Origin: an uncultured Bacilli bacterium
GTDB lineage: Bacteria; Bacillota_I; Bacilli_A; RF39; UBA660
Length of the DNA stretch: 64,000 bases
NCBI GenBank assembly: GCA_934098515.1
Contig: CAKOOK010000001.1
Coordinates: 62,001-126,000 of the forward strand
Reading direction: 5' to 3'
Under the pieces are notes generated by a model. That model did no database searches. It saw only the letters and a program-made list of their open reading frames with translations, and was not told the origin of the DNA. The translations under genes and the position numbers were made by a program. Shown here in pieces: positions 8,571 to 16,544 of the stretch (position 1 is the stretch's first letter; each line of letters opens with the position of its first letter).

Positions 8571-9152
8571 ACGTTCCTCCTTACTATATATACAGCCACA
8601 ATAGTCTTGTCTATATAGATTATATTTTTTAGATAGTTCAATGCTTCTTTTATAGCCTTCTTCTTTTTTGAAGTCTGCTGGCAAGAAGTTAATGCCTTCT
8701 TTCTCGGCTTCTTTAAAACCAATTTTGTTGATAAGTTCACTGTTTTTATGAGGACTTACAGTTAAGGTTGTACCGAAGTAATCAAAGTTACTTTCTTTAG
8801 CAAGTTTAGCGGTTTTAGTTAGTCTTAGCATAAAACATAAAGTGCATCTTGCACCACCTTCTTTTTCTTCCTCAGTTCCTTTGATTTTTTCGTGATAGAT
8901 ATCATTATCATAATCACAGTCCATATATTTAATATTTAACTCTTTAAGAAGTCTTATTTGTTCGGATTTTCTTTTTTCATATTCTTCTTTTGGTTCGATG
9001 TTTGGATTATAATATAGGACAGTTATATCAAAATAAGGTTTTAATCTTTCGATAACACTTGATGAACATGGTCCACAGCAACTATGCAAGAGGATTGTTT
9101 TTTTGTTATCAAATGTTTTTATTATTTTTTTCATTTCTTCATTGTAGTTCAT
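8151..9152 (-). CDS. queH: Epoxyqueuosine reductase QueH, reading through into the prepilin
   Basis: QueH reduces epoxyqueuosine to queuosine in tRNA using an iron-sulfur cluster. Residues 1-194 match the family: HSCCGPCSSS near the N-terminus, YYNPNIEPKEEYEKR, ARCTLCFMLRL, and DYCGCIYS just before the join; these supply the conserved cysteines. A normal QueH ends a few residues after CGCIYS. Here the frame passes KEER into MKQKGFTLVEL of the prepilin with no stop, giving 333 residues. The bases coding KEER form the pilin ribosome site. Either the stop was lost or a true bifunctional reading frame exists. The start overlaps the ribosome site in the end of divIB. Confidence 0.85.
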   Translation of the reverse strand: MNYNEEMKKIIKTFDNKKTILLHSCCGPCSSSVIERLKPYFDITVLYYNPNIEPKEEYEKRKSEQIRLLKELNIKYMDCDYDNDIYHEKIKGTEEEKEGGARCTLCFMLRLTKTAKLAKESNFDYFGTTLTVSPHKNSELINKIGFKEAEKEGINFLPADFKKEEGYKRSIELSKKYNLYRQDYCGCIYSKEERMKQKGFTLVELISVIAVLGIIMIIVIPAVTKQLTNTKDALRKMNIKSAEESALLLITDLNTCDSEALNILKTENILTETQGESYCLSTRNALKGGIEVSMDVLKKYNYLTDYDEQCSGTVTLKINNTNPEADGSNIECR

Positions 9153-9154
9153 AT

Positions 9155-9868
9155 TTACTCCTCGTAAAGTGTTAGTACATATCTTTCATAGTTACCACTA
9201 TCTAGGTTTAGGACACCTTTTTTATCTTTAAGACTTGCATATATTTGATTATAATAAGATAAAACGTTACATTTTTTGACGTTTGTGTAGACAGTGTTGC
9301 CGTCTTTCATTTTTAGTTTGAATCTGGTACTATCTATTGTTTCACCTGCTTCATTTTTGCTTGGTGAATACTCGATTTCACTGATGTCACCGATAATATC
9401 TTCGTCTAGTTTTCCTAATTCTTCAGCAAAGTTTTTTAAAACGTCTTCTGGGGTGTAATTATTTAACTGAGGCACTCCTAGAAAGTTCTTATCATTTATG
9501 TAGGTTCCATTTGATAGAAGATAACTTTGATTGGTTAAGTTGTATGCGACTACTTTTTCTTCAGTAACGTTTATTTTTATTTGAAATTTATAGTTTTTCT
9601 TAACTTGAACATCTTTTATAAGCGGATTTTGTTTTAATTGTTTGGTTATTTTTGATTTGTTGATGCTTATAAATGATGGATAGTTTTTAAGGTTTGCTGC
9701 TTCGATTATCTCGTAGTCTTTTACTTCTTTGTTTCCAGTTATGATAATGTTTTTAACTGGTCTTTTTAAAAGGTAGTATGTTCCATTTATGACTAGGTAA
9801 ACTAGTAAAATAAGAATCAAAAATTTTTTAAAATTAAATTTTCTTTTAACTACCTTTTTAGTTTTCAT
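9155..9868 (-). CDS. divIB: Cell division protein DivIB/FtsQ
   Basis: A 237-residue bitopic protein: basic N-terminus, one membrane helix (about residues 15-33) and an extracellular POTRA domain beginning VKNIIITGNKEVKDYEII. Then follows an FtsQ/DivIB beta domain. DivIB bridges early and late divisome proteins with FtsL and DivIC at the septum. It follows murG with 11 bases between them, a common order in division/cell-wall clusters. AAAGGAG precedes the ATG. Confidence 0.88.
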   Translation of the reverse strand: MKTKKVVKRKFNFKKFLILILLVYLVINGTYYLLKRPVKNIIITGNKEVKDYEIIEAANLKNYPSFISINKSKITKQLKQNPLIKDVQVKKNYKFQIKINVTEEKVVAYNLTNQSYLLSNGTYINDKNFLGVPQLNNYTPEDVLKNFAEELGKLDEDIIGDISEIEYSPSKNEAGETIDSTRFKLKMKDGNTVYTNVKKCNVLSYYNQIYASLKDKKGVLNLDSGNYERYVLTLYEE

Positions 9869-9879
9869 GTTTGCTCCTT

Positions 9880-10953
9880 TTATTCTTTAATTAATTCTTT
9901 GATTTTTTCATATATTAGAGTACTACTGTTGTCAATACTCATTTTTTTGACGTTTGTACTTATTTCTTTGTATAGTTTTTCGTTTGTTAGAAGTTTATTT
10001 ATTTCTTCTTTTAGTTTGTCTTTTATTAAGTCTTTTTCTTCAATCATGATACCGGCATTTGCATCGCTTAAACTTTTAGCGTTGTAATATTGATGATTGT
10101 TTGCTACATACGGGCTTGGAATAAGAATACTTGGTTTTCCTAAAGCCATTATTTCACTTATAACGCTTGCGCCTGCTCTAGTTACTAAGATGTCAATGTC
10201 TTTAATTAAAGCACTCATATTATCGATGTATGGTACTATGTGAACATTTTTAGAGAAGTCTTTAGGAAAGGCATCAAAGTAACTTTTACCAGTAACGTAT
10301 ATTACGTCGTAGTTTTCTTCCTTAATACTTCTTAAATATTCTTCCATTTTTTTGTTTATAATACCACTGCCTAGGCTACCTTGAACGATTAGAACGCATT
10401 TATGGTTTAGAGGCACACCAAATTCTTTTTTACTCATTGGTTTCCTGTCAATAGCCATTTCGCCGCAAGGGTTACCGGATAGGAAGGCATTATTGCCAAA
10501 ATATTTTAGAGTGTCTTTAAATGATACACCAATAAGGTCTACTTTTTTACTTAAGACTTTATTGCTTTTTCCTGGGATGCTATTTTGTTCGTGAATAAAT
10601 GTTTTAATTTTTAGTTTTCTAGCAGCTCTTAGAACAGGGAATGTTACGTATCCACCTACACCAATGACAATATCTGGTTTAAATTCTTTCATTATTTTCA
10701 AGCATTTCTTTTCTGCTTTTAAAATTAAGCCAATATTTTGAATGTCTCTTTTAATCATCGTTTTACTGAAACCGTAAATTTCGATACTTTCATATTTGAT
10801 ATTTTCTTTTGGAACAATATCTTTTTCCATACGATTGTGAGTACCAATGTAAAGAATATCACTATTTGGTTCTTTTTCTTTTATTTTTTTAACGATAGCT
10901 AGGGCAGGATAAATATGACCACCTGTTCCACCAGCACTAATTATTACTTTCAT
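9880..10953 (-). CDS. murG: UDP-GlcNAc transferase MurG (lipid II synthesis)
   Basis: MurG transfers GlcNAc to lipid I on the inner membrane face, making lipid II. The 357 residues show the GT-B fold signatures ISAGGTGGHIYPALAI at the start, GVGGYVTFP, FIHEQNSIPGKSNK, GSLGS, and the C-terminal VTRAGASVISEIMALGKPSI loop that binds UDP-GlcNAc. Length matches the family. Upstream is the RsmA-like gene with 41 bases between, downstream divIB. High confidence. Confidence 0.97.
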   Translation of the reverse strand: MKVIISAGGTGGHIYPALAIVKKIKEKEPNSDILYIGTHNRMEKDIVPKENIKYESIEIYGFSKTMIKRDIQNIGLILKAEKKCLKIMKEFKPDIVIGVGGYVTFPVLRAARKLKIKTFIHEQNSIPGKSNKVLSKKVDLIGVSFKDTLKYFGNNAFLSGNPCGEMAIDRKPMSKKEFGVPLNHKCVLIVQGSLGSGIINKKMEEYLRSIKEENYDVIYVTGKSYFDAFPKDFSKNVHIVPYIDNMSALIKDIDILVTRAGASVISEIMALGKPSILIPSPYVANNHQYYNAKSLSDANAGIMIEEKDLIKDKLKEEINKLLTNEKLYKEISTNVKKMSIDNSSTLIYEKIKELIKE

Positions 10954-10994
10954 GTGATCACCTATTTCTATTATATAATAAATACCTCTTTTTT

Positions 10995-11753
10995 TTAATT
11001 ATTTTGTAAGAGTTTATTGTAAAGAGTCTCTAATTCTTCGTTTTTGATAAGGGAAAATGGTTTATTTAAGATAGTTTCATCGATATTAAGACTATTTACA
11101 ATTTCTTTTGCTTCTTTTTGAGTGAGATTATCTCTAATTATTAAACTTTCAATAATCGCATTTTTGCATTTTTTATGATCTAAGTTATAGATATTTTGAA
11201 ATAGTTTTTCTGTTTTGGTTAGTTCTTTTTTAGGAGTTAATCTAACTAGACAAGATGTTACTCTAGGTGATGGATTAAAGGCTTCTTTAGGAACGTCAAT
11301 TATTTTCTCAATATTAAAGAAAACGTTAGTCATTAAACTTAGATAAGTGATTTTTTTGTCAATGGCATTCATGCAGTAGTTTTTACCCATCATCATAATT
11401 AGTTCATCAAAGTTCTCTTTGGTTAGTTTTTTTATGAAGGGCTCAATGATACTGTATGGAATGCTAGTGATGATTTTATTAACTTTGGGCCATGGTTCTT
11501 TGATAGCATCGCCAATAATGATGTTTATATTTGGTATTTCTTTTAAGTATTCTTCTAAACGTTCGTCTTTTTCGATTACTGTAAGTTTTTTTACTTTGGG
11601 TGCAATAATTTTTGTTAGAATGCCTTTGCCTGGACCTATTTCTAAGCATATATCATTTTTTGTAAGATTAGATGCTTCAATAAATTTGTTTATAACTGTT
11701 TCACTTACTAGAAAATGTTGATCTAAATTATCAGTGTTATTTTTAAAGTTCAT
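10995..11753 (-). CDS. RsmA/KsgA-like rRNA adenine dimethyltransferase with altered motif IV
   Basis: The 252 residues have the layout of RsmA (16S rRNA A1518/A1519 dimethylation): QHFLVSETVINKFIEAS, the SAM-binding CLEIGPGKGILTKII, the acidic loop TVIEKDERL, and a C-terminal domain with FNPSPRVTSCLVRL. The target-base motif, usually N-[IL]-P-[YF], reads SIPYSI here: the Asn that contacts the adenine amino group is Ser. The C-terminal domain is also a little short. It may be a divergent RsmA, an Erm-like paralogue, or a weak enzyme. Its start overlaps the Sel1 gene end. Confidence 0.78.
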   Translation of the reverse strand: MNFKNNTDNLDQHFLVSETVINKFIEASNLTKNDICLEIGPGKGILTKIIAPKVKKLTVIEKDERLEEYLKEIPNINIIIGDAIKEPWPKVNKIITSIPYSIIEPFIKKLTKENFDELIMMMGKNYCMNAIDKKITYLSLMTNVFFNIEKIIDVPKEAFNPSPRVTSCLVRLTPKKELTKTEKLFQNIYNLDHKKCKNAIIESLIIRDNLTQKEAKEIVNSLNIDETILNKPFSLIKNEELETLYNKLLQNN

Positions 11754-13068
11754 GGTTAATCCTTTCTAGTTCTTTTTTGGCCTTAGTTATACCATTATCA
11801 AGAGCAATTTTTAAGTACTCTTCTCCTTTATTTTTATCTTCTTTGACTATTTCGTTTGGAGTTAGATAGAAGTATTTTGCAAGATTATAGTAACCATAAT
11901 AGTATTTTTCCAGAACTGGGGCTTCAATTGATTTTTGATAGTAGAAGAAAGCTTTTTGGTAGTCTCCTTTTCTCCTTGATATTTCACCTAGTTTGTTTAG
12001 AGCCCAGCTTTCATTGTTATCTGCTGATAGTTTATAGTAGTTTAAGGCTTTTTCTTCATCAATATTTTCGTAGTATCTACCAAGGTTGTTATAGGCATAT
12101 ACATAACCTAGTTCTGCTGCTTTAGTGTAGCACTCTAGGGCTTTATTAATGTCTTTTTTGTTATCTAGAGTAAAGCCGTTATAGTAAAAATTTCCTAAAG
12201 TGTTAATAGCAGCAATGCTTCCTAGTTTGATAGCTTTATTAATGTATTCATAAGCAAATTCTGTGGTATATCCGGATATTTTTTTATAATAGATAAGGTT
12301 AGCTACCATCCATGATGCTTTAGGGTGATTTTTCTTTGCAGCTTTAAGATAATAGTTAAAGCATGTTTCATAGTTTACTTTACCAGTGATTAATCCAGAG
12401 TATTCTAGAGAGCCAAGTTCAGCTAGTGCATACATGTTATTTCTTTTAGCAAGTATTTTAAGAGAGTTTATGTAACTTACTCCTTCTTGCAAGTTTATTT
12501 GTAAGTATTCAGCAAGTTCTTTACTTTTGATATCTATTTTAGTTTCATAGTTTGCAAGTGGTTGCTCATTTTCTAGGATGGCATAAAAAATGATTAGAAC
12601 AAACGCATTGTATAAGTCTTTTTTTTCGTAGTAATTAATAATTTTATTTAGGTATTCCTCTTTTATTGAGGTGTCTGTTTTGGCAATGTTTATTAGGTTA
12701 TCAATTACTTTGGATAGTCTTTTATTTGAGTTTATTATTTTAAGGGCATCATCTTCTTCTGTATAGATTATTTCATCTAGAATGCTTATGATACTTAATA
12801 CGATTTTAGTTAAGGAGTTTTTATCTTCTTCATATAATTTTTGATAGTCGTAGTAAATTTTTTTATAGTCCATGCTTATTGCTCGGTAGCCGATGCAGTA
12901 GTTGTTTACGGTTTTAGAACTAATATCATTTATATTAAAAAGTGAACAAAATATTTCAGTTTGAATGCTTGTTAATTTGTTTGTGGAGTTTTTTTTGATT
13001 GAATTAAAGAGGTTACCTAGTGATAGATAGTCTTTACCTTCATTCATTTTAATAAATGCTTTTTTCAT
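11743..13068 (-). CDS. Sel1-repeat/TPR-like protein
   Basis: About 441 residues, starting at the ATG at 13066-13068 because AAGGAGG lies just upstream; an in-frame start ten codons earlier has none. From about residue 210 on, repeats of roughly 36 residues appear with the Sel1 pattern A...LG.lY..G......d...A..Y..KAA, for example AINTLGNFYYNGFTLDNKKD and YAYNNLGRYYENIDEEKALN. Sel1 repeats form alpha-solenoids for protein-protein binding. The first 200 residues are helical with no clear family. It heads the operon ending in ftsY-ylxM. Confidence 0.8.
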   Translation of the reverse strand: MKKAFIKMNEGKDYLSLGNLFNSIKKNSTNKLTSIQTEIFCSLFNINDISSKTVNNYCIGYRAISMDYKKIYYDYQKLYEEDKNSLTKIVLSIISILDEIIYTEEDDALKIINSNKRLSKVIDNLINIAKTDTSIKEEYLNKIINYYEKKDLYNAFVLIIFYAILENEQPLANYETKIDIKSKELAEYLQINLQEGVSYINSLKILAKRNNMYALAELGSLEYSGLITGKVNYETCFNYYLKAAKKNHPKASWMVANLIYYKKISGYTTEFAYEYINKAIKLGSIAAINTLGNFYYNGFTLDNKKDINKALECYTKAAELGYVYAYNNLGRYYENIDEEKALNYYKLSADNNESWALNKLGEISRRKGDYQKAFFYYQKSIEAPVLEKYYYGYYNLAKYFYLTPNEIVKEDKNKGEEYLKIALDNGITKAKKELERINHEL

Positions 13069-13198
13069 GTGGCCTCCTTTGCACATATATTTTACCATAT
13101 TTTCCTTAATTTTGTTAGGGGTGTGGAATTTGCGTGGAATACCTTTATTTATATAAAGACACTCTTTTTAATATAATTTTATAAGAAAGGAAAGATTT

Positions 13199-14431
13199 AT
13201 GAAAAAGATAATTAAAAATTATAAACAATCTATTATATTGATAGGTTCACTTATTATAGGTACGATTGTTGGATTAGTATTTAAGGAGAAAGCTACTGTT
13301 TTGGAGCCACTTGGTACATTATTTATTAATATGTTACTTGTGGTTGTGGTACCGCTTATTTTCTTATCTATTACAACATCAATTGGTAAGATTGATAAGC
13401 CTAAGAGAGTTGGCAAGATTTTAAGAAGTATTATTATAGCATTTGTATTTACTTCACTTGTTAGTGTTGTTATTGGACTTACTTCACTTAAAATAAGACT
13501 TGTTGATAGTGGGGACGCAAATAAGATTACGGCTTTACTTGATGAGTCTACAGAGGTAAGTGATGATGCTTCTGTACTTGATAAGTTAGTTAATTCAGTA
13601 AGTACTAATGACTTTGTTAATTTACTTAGTAAGAATAATATTCTAGCTCTTATTGTTATTTCTATTTTAAGTGGTCTTGCAATTAATAAGAGTGGTGAGA
13701 AAGGAAAGAGTTTCCTTAAAGTATTAGATAGTGCTTATGAGGTATTACAGAATCTTATAAAGATACTTATGTATTATGCACCAATTGGACTCGGATGCTA
13801 TTTTGCGTCATTTACAGGTACGTTTGGAGCAAGTGTAACACAAGGATTTGTTAAGATGCTTGTAATATATACGATACTAGTTCTATTTGTATATTTTGTT
13901 ATTTATAGTTTATATGCTTATATGGCCGCTGGTAAGATTGGGGTTAAGAAGTATTGGGCTAATATTATTCCTGCTAGTGTTACTGCCCTATCTACATGTA
14001 GTTCTGCTGCATCTATACCAGTTAATACTGAGTGTGCTAAGAAAATTGGCGTTAGTGAAGATATTGCTAGTCCAACTATTACTCTTGGAACATCATTTCA
14101 TAAGGATGGTTCTATTATAGGTAGTGTATTTAAGATTATGTTCTTAGTTTATTTATTCGATATGCCAGTTAGTGGAATTAAAGTTTTAGGTGTATCATTA
14201 CTTGCTACTATTTTAGTTACTGCTGTACCTATTGGTGGTGGTACTATATCAGAGATGCTTATTTTAAAACTTATGGGGTTTCCAGTAGCAGCACTACCAA
14301 TTCTTACTATTATTGCTACGATTATTGATGCACCAGCTACTCTTTTAAATGTTACTGGTGACTGTGCTAGTTCTATGTTAGTATCTAGAATGGTCGATGG
14401 TAAAGACTCATTAAAAAAAGAACTTGAATAA
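13199..14431 (+). CDS. Dicarboxylate/amino acid:cation symporter (DAACS family)
   Basis: A 410-residue transporter with about eight membrane helices. The re-entrant loop motif STCSSAASIPVNTE corresponds to the serine-rich SSAATLP loop of the GltP/SstT family, and later GTSFHKDGS and NVTGDCASSMLVSR match helix 7/8 substrate and cation sites. The last motif, normally NxxxD, is present as NVTGD. The likely substrate is a small amino acid such as serine, or a dicarboxylate, driven by sodium or protons. AAGGAAAG precedes the ATG and TATAAT lies about 25 bases upstream. Confidence 0.87.
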   Translation: MKKIIKNYKQSIILIGSLIIGTIVGLVFKEKATVLEPLGTLFINMLLVVVVPLIFLSITTSIGKIDKPKRVGKILRSIIIAFVFTSLVSVVIGLTSLKIRLVDSGDANKITALLDESTEVSDDASVLDKLVNSVSTNDFVNLLSKNNILALIVISILSGLAINKSGEKGKSFLKVLDSAYEVLQNLIKILMYYAPIGLGCYFASFTGTFGASVTQGFVKMLVIYTILVLFVYFVIYSLYAYMAAGKIGVKKYWANIIPASVTALSTCSSAASIPVNTECAKKIGVSEDIASPTITLGTSFHKDGSIIGSVFKIMFLVYLFDMPVSGIKVLGVSLLATILVTAVPIGGGTISEMLILKLMGFPVAALPILTIIATIIDAPATLLNVTGDCASSMLVSRMVDGKDSLKKELE

Positions 14432-14453
14432 AAAAGGCACTTTGTAGTATAAT
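14424..14453 (+). promoter_or_regulatory. Promoter of the candidate antisense RNA
   Basis: TTGAAT (14424-14429) and TATAAT (14448-14453) are 18 bases apart. The -35 box overlaps the last codons of the symporter gene. Confidence 0.6.
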
Positions 14454-14459
14454 TAATTT

Positions 14460-14552
14460 AAGGAAGAGCACTAACCCCCTGATAAGTTAGGCTTCTCCAG
14501 TTTGTTTAACTTTTGAAGCTACTTAACAGGTTAGTTAATAGCTTCTTTTTTT
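14460..14552 (+). ncRNA. Candidate antitoxin RNA of a type I toxin-antitoxin locus
   Basis: A transcript of about 90 bases is predicted between the promoter at 14424-14453 and a strong terminator whose stem GAAGCTA...TAGCTTC (14515-14545) contains an inner TTAAC/GTTAA stem and ends in seven Ts. It has no credible reading frame. It converges on the small hydrophobic peptide gene on the opposite strand and shares a 13-base element with that gene's leader. The layout is that of short antisense RNAs paired with small membrane toxins. The same hairpin may also end the symporter mRNA. Confidence 0.55.
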
Positions 14553-14682
14553 AATATTTTATAGTGATTATAAAAATTATCAAAAGGATTACTAAGATGC
14601 ATAACAATTGTAGTATTTCTTTAATTTGTTTCATCTTTTCATCACCCCTTTCACACTTAAAATGTAAAAGGAGAAGCCTAAC
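14486..14682. repeat. Inverted 13-base repeat GTTAGGCTTCTCC
   Basis: GTTAGGCTTCTCC occurs at 14486-14498 on the + strand and at 14670-14682 on the minus strand, flanking the peptide gene. A minus-strand mRNA crossing the whole locus would carry both complementary arms. Confidence 0.9.
14551..14634 (-). CDS. 27-residue hydrophobic peptide, candidate type I toxin
   Basis: The peptide starts MKQIKEILQLLCILVILLII and ends FIITIKY: a short charged head, one membrane helix and a basic tail, the form of small pore-forming or membrane-disturbing type I toxins. A strong ribosome site, AAAGGGGTG, lies 8-10 bases before the ATG. The leader segment CTCCTTT could pair with that site and hide it. A three-codon frame (ATG AAA AGA TGA) overlaps the start, its stop sharing bases with the toxin ATG. 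The peptide stop lies at the T-run of the convergent RNA's terminator. Family not identified; architecture persuasive. Confidence 0.6.
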   Translation of the reverse strand: MKQIKEILQLLCILVILLIIFIITIKY

Positions 14683-14702
14683 ATAGTACCCTTCAATGAG
14701 GT

Positions 14703-14731
14703 ATAATAGCATAATTATTAAACTAGTGCAA
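14703..14731 (-). promoter_or_regulatory. Promoter of the toxin-like mRNA
   Basis: On the minus strand TTGCAC, a 17-base spacer and TATTAT preceded by TG (extended -10) form a near-consensus promoter. Transcription would begin near 14696, giving a leader of about 60 bases. Confidence 0.7.
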
Positions 14732-14782
14732 GCCCTTTATTTATGTGGGTTTGCAGACTTTTAAAATCTGTAATTTTCATAT

Positions 14783-14807
14783 AAAAAAACGTCTTGAATG
14801 ACGTTTT
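14783..14807 (-). terminator. Terminator of murE
   Basis: AAAACGTC ATTCAA GACGTTTT followed by more Ts on the minus strand, starting at the murE stop codon. Confidence 0.8.
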
Positions 14808-16188
14808 AAATTGTTTTTTCATCACTTATATTTAATGTTTTTAAGTAGTTTTCTACTTCTTCTTTATCACTGAAGTGATGTTTTTGTTTACCAATAATTT
14901 GGTAGTCTTCATGACCTTTTCCTAGTATTAAGAGAGTGTCTCCTGGTTTAATCATGTTAAGGCCAGAGATGATAGCTTTTCTTCTGTCTGGTTCTACTAT
15001 GTAGTTTTCTTCGGTTACTCCTTTTAAGATGTCTTTTAAGATATCTAGTTCATTTTCTTCTCTTGGATTATCATCTGTGAAGATAACGAAGTCTGATAAG
15101 TTAGATGCTATGTTTCCCATTATAGGTCTTTTAAGTGGATCACGGTTACCACCACAGCCAACTATTGTTATGATTTTTCCATTAGTAACTTCTCTATTTG
15201 AAGTGATTATTTTTTCAACAGCATCTGGTGTATGCGCATAGTCTATGATTGCTCTAGCACCATTTACTCCTATTATTTCATTTCTTCCTTTAGGTGGTCT
15301 TAATTTTGATGCACATCCTACTACTTTTTGGGGGTTAAATCCCATTGATGTTACTAATCCTAGTGATGTTAAGTAATTATAAATATTAAATTCACATAAC
15401 ATATTTGTTCTTACACCAAATTGTCTGTCAAAATATTTAAACCATATTTTTGTACCAGTAGCATCTGGTTCATAATCCATAAAAGCAATATCACCAGTTT
15501 TACCAATTTTAACTGTATTTTCTGTTTCAAAATCTTTGGCATGAGGATCGTCATTATTTACAATCATCTTTGCTTCTGGTTTTAGGTGTGTAAGAATTTT
15601 TTGTTTTGCTTTTAGATATTCCTCCATAGTTTTATGATAATCTAGATGATCTTCAGTTAGATTTGTAAATGCTGCTGCATCGAGGTTAATACCATCTATT
15701 CTTCCTAAGGATAAAGCGTGACTACTTACTTCCATTACAATATATTTTACACCTTGCTGTTTAGCTTCATAAATCAAATTATAAAGAGTTAAAATGTCAG
15801 GTGTTGTGTTTGGTAGTTCTCTTACTAGTTCTCCGTTTATATAGAAACCGATTGTACCAATGTATGCAGATGACTCGCCTAGTTCATTTAAGGTTTCACT
15901 TGTTAATAATGCAGTTGTTGTTTTTCCATTAGTTCCAGTAATACCAATAAATTTTAAATCTTTAAAATCTTTAGAATAATCTTTACTTAAAGTTTCTCTT
16001 AGATATTCTGTAGTGTCTTTGACAATTAATGTTGGTACTTTATATTCTCCATGTTCAGCAACGATGAATCTGGCACCTTTATTAATTGCTTCTTCTATAT
16101 ATTGATGTCCATCAACTGTGTTTCCTTTTATTGCGACAAATGTGTCACCTGGCTCTACTAATTTTGAATTTGTTTTAATTTTTAACAT
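14806..16188 (-). CDS. murE: UDP-MurNAc-tripeptide synthetase MurE, meso-DAP type
   Basis: MurE adds the third residue of the peptidoglycan stem peptide in the cytoplasm. The 460 residues contain GITGTNGKTTTALL (ATP loop), NTTPDILTLY, TNLTEDHLDYHKTMEEYLKA, and the C-terminal IVGCGGNRDPLKRPIMG. The specificity motif is DNPR (in TDDNPREENEL), which in known MurEs selects meso-diaminopimelate rather than lysine. I placed the start at MLKIKTN since GGAGG sits eight bases upstream; the ATG five codons earlier overlaps that site. Followed by a clear terminator. Confidence 0.95.
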   Translation of the reverse strand: MLKIKTNSKLVEPGDTFVAIKGNTVDGHQYIEEAINKGARFIVAEHGEYKVPTLIVKDTTEYLRETLSKDYSKDFKDLKFIGITGTNGKTTTALLTSETLNELGESSAYIGTIGFYINGELVRELPNTTPDILTLYNLIYEAKQQGVKYIVMEVSSHALSLGRIDGINLDAAAFTNLTEDHLDYHKTMEEYLKAKQKILTHLKPEAKMIVNNDDPHAKDFETENTVKIGKTGDIAFMDYEPDATGTKIWFKYFDRQFGVRTNMLCEFNIYNYLTSLGLVTSMGFNPQKVVGCASKLRPPKGRNEIIGVNGARAIIDYAHTPDAVEKIITSNREVTNGKIITIVGCGGNRDPLKRPIMGNIASNLSDFVIFTDDNPREENELDILKDILKGVTEENYIVEPDRRKAIISGLNMIKPGDTLLILGKGHEDYQIIGKQKHHFSDKEEVENYLKTLNISDEKTI

Positions 16189-16244
16189 ATTTTTTGCCTC
16201 CATAATAATTATACGTCTTTTAATAATAGTTTTGCTTTTAGTTA

Positions 16245-16258
16245 TTCCACATGTGGAA
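16245..16258. repeat. 14-base perfect palindrome TTCCACATGTGGAA
   Basis: Lies between the rhodanese stop and the murE promoter region. No T-run follows on the minus strand, so it could be a protein-binding site upstream of murE. Confidence 0.35.
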
Positions 16259-16265
16259 AAAAGAG

Positions 16266-16481
16266 TTAGTCGGTAACCCTTGTAACATTGTATCCGTATG
16301 CTTCAAGAATTGCGGTAACTCTTTTACTTTTAATTCCCTTGGCACAGTAGATGTAATATTTCTTCTTTTTATCAAAGTATTTTTGATGATTTAGTATTAA
16401 ATTTTCGTATGCACCTTGATATTTTTCTAAATTAATTAGTATGCCACCTTTAGGAATATCTTTTATATTAATGGTTTTCAT
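16266..16481 (-). CDS. Short rhodanese-like domain protein
   Basis: Seventy-one residues: an N-terminal INIKDIPKGGILINLEKYQG and a C-terminal YYIYCAKGIKSKRVTAILEA, matching the rhodanese active-site loop with Cys followed by KGIKS. Full rhodanese domains have about 100 residues; this one is compact, lacking the central helices, as seen in the small single-domain sulfurtransferases of gut Firmicutes. It may carry persulfide sulfur or have a regulatory role. The gene stands alone between murE and a terminated unknown gene. Confidence 0.72.
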   Translation of the reverse strand: MKTINIKDIPKGGILINLEKYQGAYENLILNHQKYFDKKKKYYIYCAKGIKSKRVTAILEAYGYNVTRVTD

Positions 16482-16514
16482 ATTATATTGTATGATTATT
16501 ATTTTTAGGTGTAT

Positions 16515-16540
16515 AAAAAAAGAGCCTAGTTAGTTGGCTC
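16515..16540 (-). terminator. Terminator of the frameshifted gene
   Basis: GAGCC and GGCTC flank a nine-base loop, followed by seven Ts on the minus strand. Confidence 0.75.
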
Positions 16541-16544
16541 ATAA

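Noticed and set aside
13069..13198. Riboswitch upstream of the symporter
   Set aside because: The 130-base region is AT-rich with a -10 box but shows no stem-loop set or known aptamer pattern.
14726..14760. tRNA-like hairpin GCAAGCCC/GGGTTTGC
   Set aside because: Only one stem is present and it overlaps the toxin promoter; no cloverleaf can be drawn.
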